In this document: positions 44,616 through 52,439 of the stretch, one piece after another | Position numbering within the stretch: the first letter of the stretch is position 1 | Layout: each line of letters starts with the position of its first letter | Assembly (NCBI RefSeq): GCF_902168135.1 | Contig: NZ_CABHOL010000048.1 | Location: 1 to 64,000 of the forward strand | DNA length: 64,000 bases | Direction of reading: 5' to 3' | Source of the DNA: an uncultured Fluviicola sp. | GTDB lineage: Bacteria; Bacteroidota; Bacteroidia; Flavobacteriales_D; Crocinitomicaceae | Translations under genes and position numbers: made by a program | Notes under the pieces: model-generated | Seen by the model: only the letters and a program-made list of their open reading frames with translations | Told to the model about the DNA's origin: nothing | Databases searched by the model: none

Positions 44616-45054
44616 AATTAACCACGAGGCGCACCAGGCACACGAAGTTTATTTTTATCATTAACAGGGATTATCCGTAAAAGGGTGATCCTTTTTTAGT
44701 TAAAATCTTCGAAGCATAAAACAATTCCTCTTAGAGGATCTCAATATGGCGCCTTAGTAAACGAGATCGGGTACCTGTGCAGGATATGACAGGAAAATTC
44801 ACCTTCTGTTTGAGGCGGAACGCTGAGTTTAAGGTGAATTCTGTCATGACCTGCTAACAGGTCGATCGGTTTACCCGCGCCTAGACCTTACCTTACAACT
44901 TTCGCACTAACGCTTACGCAGTAGCTTGTGCCGCCGCTAAAGCTTTGGCGACATGCCGGTCAGCGAAGGCGCAACGTTTGTCGTTGTTTCGTCTTCAAAA
45001 GCTACGCTTTTTCTTAGCTCCACCTTTTTACGGCAATGGAAAAAAGGTGGAAAC
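44616..45054 (+). repeat. Structured intergenic repeat, copy A
   Basis: In order: the opening aattaaccacgaggcgcacc; a terminator-like hairpin (ggattatcc...gtgatcc, then T-run); a long hairpin whose arms run from ggcgccttagtaaacgagat to the reverse-complementary atcggtttacccgcgcc and whose inner stem aattcacctt/aaggtgaatt encloses the loop ctgtttgaggcggaacgctg; the core ctttcgcactaacg, interrupted by about 60 bp before tttgtcgttgtttcgtcttc; and a final hairpin with loop GGCAATG (45020-45050). It is noncoding. It fills most of the 44588-45297 gap. Confidence 0.75.
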
Positions 45055-45060
45055 AATTAG

Positions 45061-45142
45061 AAGTCGAAGCACTAAAGCCGCACGAAGAATCATCGGGAAA
45101 AACGGCCCGGGCGCAACAAAGAACAAACCGGCAGGTACCTAG
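45061..45142 (+). pseudogene. 3' relic of a second copy of the helical-protein gene
   Basis: The frame reads TKAARRIIGKNGPGATKNK and a short tail to TAG. It matches the C-terminus of the intact gene at 43913 (KAARRIIGKSGPGSTKP) in both protein and DNA. Everything upstream has been replaced by repeat copy A, so only about 25 codons remain. Confidence 0.75.
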
Positions 45143-45148
45143 ATAACC

Positions 45149-45176
45149 GTAGGTGCGCGATTAATCGCGCACCTAC
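45149..45176. repeat. GTAGG-type palindrome, perfect 28-bp copy
   Basis: The arms read gtaggtgcgcgatt and are perfectly complementary. It lies 7 bp after the relic, between two plus-strand genes. It differs from the copy at 5098 at paired positions on both arms. Confidence 0.85.
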
Positions 45177-45297
45177 TTTCCAGCGCTTGCCAATCAAATC
45201 ACCGCGAATATGAATTGCTGCTGAACTTTACTGCGCATTCCATTGAAAACACTGTAGCAGCAGTTACTTTTACCACGTATTAAAATTTACCTTCAAC

Positions 45298-46233
45298 ATG
45301 AAAAAAAATCTTTTTTACCTGCTTATCGGAGTATCTTTCCTGGCTGCTTCCTGCTCCAGAACTCCTGAAAACAAAGAAACAACATACACTTCCAACGTAA
45401 AAGGCTTCCTGAACGGGAAAAACAACGAAGAAGGAGAACCGGTATACAACATCATGTCCCTGGCTTCCGTGTCGGATGATTGGGATGGGAAAGAGGATTA
45501 CAGCCCGAACAGCGGAGAGGAAAAACTGATCAAAATAGAAATTTCGGTTCAGTCAACCGATTCTAAAACCGACATCGGTATGCTTGAAACAAACATCGCA
45601 TTGTTTGACGCAACGGCAAAGAAAACCTACAGTCCAATTGTTTCATTGAGCGCAGGGCCATCTTTCAAAGGCATGTCATCTACTTACCAAACAGGTTTTG
45701 CGGTTTACAGTGTTCCTCTTGACTCCAAATTGGAGAACCTGTACCTGGCTTCTTCTTCTGAGGCGGCAATCGACATGGACCTGAGCAAAGAGTCAACTAA
45801 AAACATGCTTCCTTTGAAGAAAATGGATGAGCAGAAAGAGAAAACAGTCGCATTGAACTCACAATTTAAAGTAGAAGATGGTATTTTTCAATTGACAAAA
45901 ATATACACCATCAAAAGCATCACTTACAATGCAAACGACGAGAAAGTGAAAAAGTTCCGCACTTCAAGCCCTGAAAGCTCAAACATGAGCATTGTAAAAG
46001 TGGATATTGAAATCGAAAACACCTCAGCTTCCGCAGATGCCTGGATCTCCATGCCATGGTTGATCTCAGAATACGGAAACGAACTACCTGATTACAATTT
46101 CGGTGAGACTCCGTCCAACATCAAACCGGGGAAACACACATTCTCACTTTATTACCGCGTTTACGCAGGTGAAAAAATAATGAGCCTGAACGGAGAAAGC
46201 AAAGAAGGAGACGATTACAGCATAAAGCTTTAA
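45298..46233 (+). CDS. Lipoprotein of unknown function
   Basis: A 311-residue lipoprotein: MKKNLFYLLIGVSFLAAS is followed by the acylated Cys at about 19. Two beta-rich domains follow. The first (about 30-150) includes LIKIEISVQSTDSKTDIGML. The second (about 195-311) includes FQLTKIYTIKSITYNANDEK and MSIVKVDIEIENTSASADAW. The second pattern resembles telokin-like/DUF4352 immunoglobulin folds, by eye only. It is probably anchored in the inner or outer membrane facing the periplasm. It is a single gene followed by a strong terminator. Confidence 0.75.
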   Translation: MKKNLFYLLIGVSFLAASCSRTPENKETTYTSNVKGFLNGKNNEEGEPVYNIMSLASVSDDWDGKEDYSPNSGEEKLIKIEISVQSTDSKTDIGMLETNIALFDATAKKTYSPIVSLSAGPSFKGMSSTYQTGFAVYSVPLDSKLENLYLASSSEAAIDMDLSKESTKNMLPLKKMDEQKEKTVALNSQFKVEDGIFQLTKIYTIKSITYNANDEKVKKFRTSSPESSNMSIVKVDIEIENTSASADAWISMPWLISEYGNELPDYNFGETPSNIKPGKHTFSLYYRVYAGEKIMSLNGESKEGDDYSIKL

Positions 46234-46262
46234 TTGCCCGGAATAACAAGTAATTTAGAGAT

Positions 46263-46292
46263 GAAGACGATCGCGAAAACGGTCGTCTTTTT
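46263..46292 (+). terminator. Rho-independent terminator of the lipoprotein gene
   Basis: aagacgatc pairs with ggtcgtctt (one G-T pair) around gcgaaaac, followed by a T-run, 30 bp after the stop. A second hairpin (aaaaggg-cgat-ccctttt, about 46325-46342) serves the opposite strand. Confidence 0.85.
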
Positions 46293-46355
46293 AGTTGTCC
46301 GAAACAATCCTGGTTCACCAACCCAAAAGGGCGATCCCTTTTATATGGAACAAAC

Positions 46356-46844
46356 CTATTCCTGACCGGATCGCTTTCTCTTTTCAATCCACCACATCAC
46401 CACGCCGCACAAAATAGAACCTGCAATTGTCATCCAGCCAACAAAGAGGATACTGAAAAAACTCAGAACTATTCCAAATGCGAACATTCCGAAAATACTT
46501 TCGGGTGCATCTCCGAAGGAATCCGTGCATCCGCCGAAACACCAGTAGCAAAGGTTCATGAAAATACCGGCGAATATCCACGTCAGGTAATGAGCAATGA
46601 TTCCCACCAGTATTCCGAGGAAAATGATCCTGCCCGCCTCGATTTTTTCGTTCTTCATGGTTGCTTTCCAGAACAAAGCCCCGATACAAAACATCCCCAA
46701 AGGTGCCGCGAGCATTAGCACCTCGTATCCGTCACCAATTGCCTGGGTGAAAACATAAAAAGCAACGATCAATCCGACAAGCGCATTGAGTAATCCATAC
46801 GTTACCGCTGGACTTAAACCGGAAAGGCGGCGGTTTAATTTCAT
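46356..46844 (-). CDS. Four-helix membrane protein of unknown function
   Basis: I prefer the ATG at 46844 (MKLNRRLSGLSPAVTYGLLN), eight codons inside the longest frame, because it puts a short basic stretch before the first helix. The 162-residue protein has four transmembrane helices (about 12-35, 40-60, 72-97, 118-150). It carries two cysteine pairs (CYWCFGGC) in the loop between helices 3 and 4, which could form disulphides or bind metal. DUF4199-like proteins have a similar outline, but I am not confident. Monocistronic. Confidence 0.6.
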   Translation of the reverse strand: MKLNRRLSGLSPAVTYGLLNALVGLIVAFYVFTQAIGDGYEVLMLAAPLGMFCIGALFWKATMKNEKIEAGRIIFLGILVGIIAHYLTWIFAGIFMNLCYWCFGGCTDSFGDAPESIFGMFAFGIVLSFFSILFVGWMTIAGSILCGVVMWWIEKRKRSGQE

Positions 46845-46935
46845 GGAATTAAAGATAGGATAAAGCATCTGTAAAACAATGAATCAACCACTGGCATATC
46901 CTGTTAATGTGACGTTTTTTTTCGAAATTATCCCT

Positions 46936-46943
46936 TATTTTTG
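46936..46943 (+). promoter_or_regulatory. -7 box abutting the TPR gene start
   Basis: TATTTTTG matches TAnnTTTG and ends 5 nt before the ATG at 46949, which implies a transcript with essentially no leader. No TTG at standard -33 spacing is obvious. Confidence 0.4.
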
Positions 46944-46948
46944 TTCGT

Positions 46949-47710
46949 ATGAAAACAATCCTGACATCCATCCTTGTGCTGATCGCAGCGATCAGCTTCG
47001 CACAGGAACCACCGGAGAAATACCAGAAAATCTGGAATGATATCAATGAAGGTGATGGTTCTTATGCTCAAAAAGAGTTGAAAAAAATAATCAAAACCAA
47101 CCCAAAAGATCCCTGGCCTTATTGGTTGATGGGCATTTCATTTAATCCCTACCAGGATCAGGAAGCCTCTGCTTACTACGAACAGGCAATTGCTGCAGAT
47201 TCTACTTTTGCACCTGCTTACTATAACCTGGGAAGCTGTTTACAATCAGACTCCGTAAACTATCCAAGGGTTGAAAAACTATACAGCAAGGCTATTGAAC
47301 TGGAGCCGAATGACAATCATCACTACATAGCAAGAGCCAGTCTTTACGAGGATTGGAAGAAATACGACCAGGCCATCAAAGACTGTAAAATAGCCAAATT
47401 GATCGAACCGGCTGATTGTTACTTCGCCAACAAGATCATTATCCAGTCGCTATACGCACAGGGAAAGATGGATGACCTGAGAATCTTCCTCAAATTGAAT
47501 GATCCTAATGCCGGTGGTGGTCCGCCTGATGGAGAGTATCAGTTTTTCCTGGGGGGACTTTACGAAGGCTGGGGAGAACCCGAAAAAGCGTGCCCTTTTT
47601 ACCAGCAAGCGGTAGAAGATACCGAATTTATGCTGGATATTGTAGATCCGGGAGTTTTAGACGAAGAACTGGAGCAATACCGGTCAAAAGTGAAAGCAAT
47701 CTGTAAATAG
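46949..47710 (+). CDS. Periplasmic TPR protein
   Basis: A 253-residue protein with a signal peptide (MKTILTSILVLIAAISFAQE). Tetratricopeptide repeats follow from about 30. The best units are DPWPYWLMGISFNPYQDQEA, TFAPAYYNLGSCLQSDSVN, and NDNHHYIARASLYEDWKKYD, with a final less regular pair. It is probably a periplasmic or outer-membrane-associated scaffold; no partner can be named. The next gene begins 5 bp after its stop. Confidence 0.8.
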   Translation: MKTILTSILVLIAAISFAQEPPEKYQKIWNDINEGDGSYAQKELKKIIKTNPKDPWPYWLMGISFNPYQDQEASAYYEQAIAADSTFAPAYYNLGSCLQSDSVNYPRVEKLYSKAIELEPNDNHHYIARASLYEDWKKYDQAIKDCKIAKLIEPADCYFANKIIIQSLYAQGKMDDLRIFLKLNDPNAGGGPPDGEYQFFLGGLYEGWGEPEKACPFYQQAVEDTEFMLDIVDPGVLDEELEQYRSKVKAICK

Positions 47711-47715
47711 ATTCT

Positions 47716-48237
47716 ATGATGAAACCAAAACCTATGATAACCGTCAGATTCGTAAAACGTTTCTTAGCGGTATTCTTTGGGTACATCATCCTGGTCTTCC
47801 TGTTACCAGCTGGCTTTGGAGGTATTCTATTCCATGGATTATTGATTACAGGAATCCTGGCAGTAGTTGTCTTGAAGCATGGTTTCCCGCAAACACAAGT
47901 CATTGTAGATGAAACAACCATTCACTTCAAAAGGGAATTTCCGAGCTGGTATTTTCTCAAAAACTATTACCTGCATGACTTGGTTATTTCCCACAAAGAG
48001 TGGAATAACTGGGTGAAAATAAGATTGTCAGACAGGGAAGGAAGTATTCAGAACTTCTACCTTTTCTTTATGGATGTAAAATTGTGCTTTGCCGCTGAAA
48101 CAACCGAAAACAACGATTTGGAATTTTGGGTTCAGACGAAATTTCCTGAAAGATCCCTGCAAACAGCCAACAGTTTTAGAAAATACAGAGACAAATACGA
48201 TACTCTGAAAGAAAAACAACGGATGAGGGTGTTTTAG
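47716..48237 (+). CDS. Membrane protein, TM pair plus soluble domain
   Basis: A 173-residue protein, unrecognised. It has two hydrophobic helices (about 15-36 and 38-52) and then a soluble region beginning VIVDETTIHFKREFPSWYFL, with beta strands and a basic tail (KYRDKYDTLKEKQRMRVF). The arrangement is the same as at 25452 and 42025. Two ATGs six residues apart could start it; the first is used because it is only 5 bp from the preceding stop. Confidence 0.6.
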   Translation: MMKPKPMITVRFVKRFLAVFFGYIILVFLLPAGFGGILFHGLLITGILAVVVLKHGFPQTQVIVDETTIHFKREFPSWYFLKNYYLHDLVISHKEWNNWVKIRLSDREGSIQNFYLFFMDVKLCFAAETTENNDLEFWVQTKFPERSLQTANSFRKYRDKYDTLKEKQRMRVF

Positions 48238-48325
48238 GATGGATTCTGAGTTTATTCATCGGTCCGCAATGATTCGTTTTTACTACGGTTATTTTTTTCT
48301 TACCTTGCAATACAAATCCCTGTAT

Positions 48326-50062
48326 ATGAAACAGCTAGCCCTCACAACAAAATACCTTTTCCTTTTGATCATTCTGATCTCACAATCGGGGATGCTGTTC
48401 GCCCAAACTTCCGTACTGGAATGGGTACATGCCCTGGGCGGTCCGCAGAGCGACAATGGCCAGGCAGTTGCAACCGACAGCCAGAATAATGTCTATGTTA
48501 CCGGAACTTTCTCCGGGACGGCTGATTTCGATCCGGGAACAGGAACGGCCTACATCAATTCGGGCGCAGGTTCGAACGTGTTTATCCAAAAGCTCAGTCC
48601 CGACGGAAATTTCATCTGGGCAAAGGTATTTCCGGCGGGAAGCAGCACCATTATCACTTCCATCACCATAGATCCTTCAGACCATGTGATTCTCGGGGGG
48701 CGTTTTACAGGAACGATGGTTTTTCCTACTGTCGACAGTACTTCTACCATCTCATCCCCGGGGCAGGCCGATGCTTATATCGTGAAATTGAATCCAGGCG
48801 GGCAATTCGTTTGGGCAAGATCTTTTGGAAATCCGAATGACACTGACGGCGATCCCGACCTGATCCAGGCACTGAAAACGGATGCTTCCGGGAACATTTA
48901 TTCCACCGGGCATTTTTACGGAGCCGCTGATTTTGACCCGAGCAACATGGGAGCAGTGATTGTAACTGCAACTGGTTCCAACAAGGATATTTTCATCCAG
49001 AAATTAAGTCCAGGAGGTGATTTTATTTGGGTAGAGAAAATCGGGGGCGGTGATACGGAGGAATCCGTTTCTATGAGCATCAATCAAAACACCCTTTTGC
49101 TAACCGGCTGGTTCCGGCAAACCGTCGATTTCGACCCTTCCGCTTCCATTACTTCACTGAGCTCACAGGGATATGCTGATATTTTTCTCTTATCCCTGAC
49201 AACGGATGGAGATTTCAACCAGGTCAATCAATTCGGCTCAGTATTCAACGATAAAGGCGTGGATTTAACTACAGATCCGAACGGTGCGATTTACCTGACC
49301 GGCATTTTCGATGCCGAAATTGATCTGGATCCGGGAACAGGAACCAACTACGTTACTCCAGCCGGCGGAACGGACTTTTTCATTCTGAAACTGACTCCTT
49401 CTGCGGATTTTTCCTGGGCGAAAACCTTTCCCGGAACTTATTACAAATACAGCCAATCCATGGCATACCATCCCGATAACGGAATCGTGGTAACCGGCAT
49501 TTTCGGTGACTCGGTATATTTCGATCCGGGAAACCCGGCCGGAAGTTTCTCCTCCATATTAGAGGACATATTCCTGGTTTACCTGGACCAGGACGGGAAT
49601 TACATCTGGGCGGGAACTTACGGGCATCAGGGAGTCCTGGACCATGATTATGTGAGCGGGATTGCGGTAGATAACCTGGGCGGGATTTATTCCACCGGGC
49701 TGTTTGTCGGAGATGTGGATTTCGACTGCGGACCGGGAGTGGAGATACTTAGTCCTTCCGGCCCGAGTGATGTCTATATTCAAAAATTGAACGGAAGTAT
49801 CCTGTCCCTTACTTCCCATTCCCCGGACGACTTCAAACTCTATCCGAATCCGGCGAGCCAGCAGCTTTTCATTTCAGCGGCGAGCTTAAACAACTGCCGG
49901 ATTACCATTTACAATTCCCTTGGAATGATCGTATTGGAAAAGGAGTTATCCGGCACGGACTCTCAACTGGACATTCAAAACCTTTCACCGGGAAGTTATG
50001 TGGTGAACCTTACGAATGAATCCGGATCAAGACATCAGAAAATGGTAAAATCCATGGACTAA
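48326..50062 (+). CDS. T9SS-secreted seven-bladed beta-propeller protein, copy 1
   Basis: The start is placed at the ATG at 48326, which gives a signal peptide (MKQLALTTKYLFLLIILISQ, then SGMLFAQ). A longer frame to 48239 carries 29 residues without signal character. The 578-residue protein has repeats of about 60 residues, each with a strand phrase like VYVTGTFSGTADFDPGTG followed by DIFIQKLSPGGDFIWVEKIG. I count seven: six carry a D-x-D-P-G-like turn (the last is DFDCGPG) and the second has FPTVDSTSTIS instead. A type A T9SS sorting domain ends the protein (DFKLYPNPASQQLFIS, NLSPGSYVVNL). It is followed by a paralogue with the same blade order. Probably a surface protein of unknown ligand. 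Confidence 0.85.
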   Translation: MKQLALTTKYLFLLIILISQSGMLFAQTSVLEWVHALGGPQSDNGQAVATDSQNNVYVTGTFSGTADFDPGTGTAYINSGAGSNVFIQKLSPDGNFIWAKVFPAGSSTIITSITIDPSDHVILGGRFTGTMVFPTVDSTSTISSPGQADAYIVKLNPGGQFVWARSFGNPNDTDGDPDLIQALKTDASGNIYSTGHFYGAADFDPSNMGAVIVTATGSNKDIFIQKLSPGGDFIWVEKIGGGDTEESVSMSINQNTLLLTGWFRQTVDFDPSASITSLSSQGYADIFLLSLTTDGDFNQVNQFGSVFNDKGVDLTTDPNGAIYLTGIFDAEIDLDPGTGTNYVTPAGGTDFFILKLTPSADFSWAKTFPGTYYKYSQSMAYHPDNGIVVTGIFGDSVYFDPGNPAGSFSSILEDIFLVYLDQDGNYIWAGTYGHQGVLDHDYVSGIAVDNLGGIYSTGLFVGDVDFDCGPGVEILSPSGPSDVYIQKLNGSILSLTSHSPDDFKLYPNPASQQLFISAASLNNCRITIYNSLGMIVLEKELSGTDSQLDIQNLSPGSYVVNLTNESGSRHQKMVKSMD

Positions 50063-50189
50063 ATCTCACCGGCTCGTAAACAACACATCCTGTCAGGCAC
50101 AGTGTCCGCCCTGGAGTGAAATATTCCGACATGAACTGTTTTCACCTGTTTATTTGTATTTTTAGCTCTATCAATAAATCACTTACAAT

Positions 50190-51905
50190 ATGAAACACCT
50201 GAATCTGTTATTAACACTAACACTTTTAACAACGCTTTCTTTTGCCCAGACTCCCGAGTTTGAATGGGTACACACTTATGGAACTACGGAAAGTGAGTGG
50301 GGAAAAGCACTTGCTGTTGATAACCAAAATAATGTTTACGCAGCCGGTATGTTCGAGGGAACAATTGATTTTGACCCGGGTACCGGAGTTACAAACCTGT
50401 CTTCGGGAGGCGGGAGAAATATCTTCATCCAAAAACTGAATCCTGCCGGAGACCTCCTTTGGGCCAAAGTATTCCCTTCCGGAAGTTCATTCAATGTTAC
50501 GGCAATAACGACCGATTATCAGAACAATGTGATCATTGCAGGATACTTTAACGGAAATTCCAGTTTCCCAACAGTTGACAGTACGTCTACTATCTCTAAT
50601 CAAACCTCACAATCCGATGCTTTTATTGTTAAAATGAATGCAGCCGGGCAATTCCTTTGGGCAAGATCCTTTGGCAGCCCTACTGATTCAGGAATAGCCG
50701 GTGATCAGATTACAGGCATAAAAACAGATAACTCCGGAAATATTTATTCAACAGGCTATTATTACGGCACTGCGGATTTCGATCCGGGACCGGCAACTGC
50801 AAACCTCAGCAACTCTTCCGGAAACAGCGATATTTTCATCCAGAAACTGAATCCGCAGGGAAACTATGTTTGGGCAAAAAGAGTGGGAGGAAGCGGATAT
50901 GACCAGGCAACTTCACTGGAAGTTTATCAAAACACAGTTCTGATCACCGGCTGGTTCCAGCTTGCGGTCGATTTTAATCCGGGACCTGCCACCAACCAGC
51001 TGATCGCCGGGGCATTATCTACCGATATGTTTCTCTTGTTTCTTACAACGGATGGTGATTTCAACCAGGTAAAACATTTCGACGGTCCGTACACGAATAA
51101 AGGGGTTGATGTAGCCACAACAACTACCGGCGAAATCTACCTCACCGGTACTTACAGTGACACTCTTGATTTGGATCCCGGAACAGGTACTTTTTTAATT
51201 TCCAGTGATATCACAAGCTTCTTCGTACTAAAACTAACGCCAACAGGGGATTTCATTTGGGGAAAAGGCTTTTCGGATGACGGTTTCAAATATTCCATTG
51301 CATTGGATGTGCTTCAACAGAAAGGAGTCGTCATTTCCGGTATGTTCAGCGATACGGTTGATTTTGATCCCGGGAATGGTATCAGTAACCTGGAAGCAAT
51401 TGGAGAGGTGGATGTCTTCCTGCTTTACCTGGACGAAAATGGGGATTATGTTTGGGCGGGCTCTTATGGAAACACCTCACCCTTTTACAATGATCTGTTA
51501 TGGGATATCGCTACTGACAACAGCGGAAGCATTTACTCCACCGGTTGGTATATCGAAACCGTAGATTTTGATTGTGGGTCGGGATTAGAGGAACGAACGT
51601 CCGTTTTATATGACGATATCTTCATCTTAAAAATGCATGCGGACCTGTTATCTGTAAGTGAGTATTCAATTCCTGATTTCAAACTCTACCCCAACCCATC
51701 GAGCGGGAATCTTTTTATTTCAGCCGAAAACCTGAATAACTGTAAGGTTGAGATCTATAGTTCCATGGGAACAACCGTATTGACAAAAGAATTGTCGGAC
51801 ACAGATAACCAACTGGAAGTTCAAAACCTTTCACCGGGAAGTTATGTGGTTCAATTGACAAACGAATACGGCTCAAAACGCCAAAACTTCGTGAAAATCG
51901 ATTGA
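50190..51905 (+). CDS. T9SS-secreted seven-bladed beta-propeller protein, copy 2
   Basis: A 571-residue paralogue of the preceding gene, with a signal peptide (MKHLNLLLTLTLLTTLSFAQ). The blades align one to one: TIDFDPGTGV, the odd second blade FPTVDSTSTIS, ADFDPGPATA, VDFNPGPATN, LDLDPGTGTF, VDFDPGNGIS and VDFDCGSGLE. The aspartate-rich turns could bind calcium. The C-terminal sorting domain DFKLYPNPSSGNLFIS and NLSPGSYVVQLTNEYG are almost the same as in copy 1. The 127-bp gap between the two holds no feature I can name beyond a T-rich TATTTGTATTTTTAG stretch that may be promoter. The stop is followed by a structured repeat. Confidence 0.87.
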   Translation: MKHLNLLLTLTLLTTLSFAQTPEFEWVHTYGTTESEWGKALAVDNQNNVYAAGMFEGTIDFDPGTGVTNLSSGGGRNIFIQKLNPAGDLLWAKVFPSGSSFNVTAITTDYQNNVIIAGYFNGNSSFPTVDSTSTISNQTSQSDAFIVKMNAAGQFLWARSFGSPTDSGIAGDQITGIKTDNSGNIYSTGYYYGTADFDPGPATANLSNSSGNSDIFIQKLNPQGNYVWAKRVGGSGYDQATSLEVYQNTVLITGWFQLAVDFNPGPATNQLIAGALSTDMFLLFLTTDGDFNQVKHFDGPYTNKGVDVATTTTGEIYLTGTYSDTLDLDPGTGTFLISSDITSFFVLKLTPTGDFIWGKGFSDDGFKYSIALDVLQQKGVVISGMFSDTVDFDPGNGISNLEAIGEVDVFLLYLDENGDYVWAGSYGNTSPFYNDLLWDIATDNSGSIYSTGWYIETVDFDCGSGLEERTSVLYDDIFILKMHADLLSVSEYSIPDFKLYPNPSSGNLFISAENLNNCKVEIYSSMGTTVLTKELSDTDNQLEVQNLSPGSYVVQLTNEYGSKRQNFVKID

Positions 51906-51918
51906 TCAGGGGTATTTT

Positions 51919-52424
51919 ACCACCAGGCACACGAAGTTCTTTTGCATTGACACAAAAGGATTATCCGTAATAGACGGATACTTTTTAAATCCTCCCCCTT
52001 TACCTTGCAGTTTCCGCACTGCCGCTTGTCACTGCTGCGTCTTCATCAGCCGCCGCTGATTCTCCCCCTCCGAAGGGGGAGATTGAAAATCACTCTTCGA
52101 AGTATAAAACAATTCCCCTTAGAGGATCTCAATATGGCGCATTGGTGAACAAGATCGGGCACCTGTGCAGTAAATGACAGTAAATTTCTCATATTGTTTG
52201 AGGCGTAGCTGAGTTTATGAGAAGAGCCAGCCATGGCTGGTGAAGACTGAAGCTAGCCAGTATGGCTTAAGCTGAATGAGTCATGACCTGCTAACAGGTC
52301 GATCGGTTTACTCGCGCCTAGACTACCTCACAACTTTCGCACTAACGTTTGTCGTTGTTTCGTCTTCAAAAGCTACGCTTTTTCTTAGCTCCACCTTTTT
52401 ACGGCAATGGTAAAAAGGTGGAAC
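51919..52424 (+). repeat. Structured intergenic repeat, copy B
   Basis: It matches copy A (44616) over ccaccaggcacacgaag, the terminator-like hairpin (atccgtaatagacggat then T-run), caattccccttagaggatct, the long hairpin with arms ggcgcattggtgaac/gtttactcgcgcc, the loop tgtttgaggcgtagctgagt, the core actttcgcactaacgtttgt and the last hairpin with loop GGCAATG (52391-52421, perfect 12-bp stem). The inner stem differs from A on both sides, and a second element is nested at 51990. It fills the 51906-52439 gap; no gene is seen. Confidence 0.75.
51990..52083. repeat. CCTCCCCC...GGGGGA element, copy E2, nested in copy B
   Basis: tcctccccctttaccttgca opens it and cccctccgaagggggaga closes it, as at 26011. 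In copy A the flanking sequences are almost adjacent (tttttagttaaaa / tcttcgaagc), so this copy is an insertion within the larger repeat. Confidence 0.75.
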
Positions 52425-52439
52425 CATATTTAGTTAGGA

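Noticed and set aside
44945-45142. 65-codon frame as a complete small gene
   Set aside because: Only the last 25 codons resemble a protein; the rest is repeat copy A, so it is annotated as a relic.
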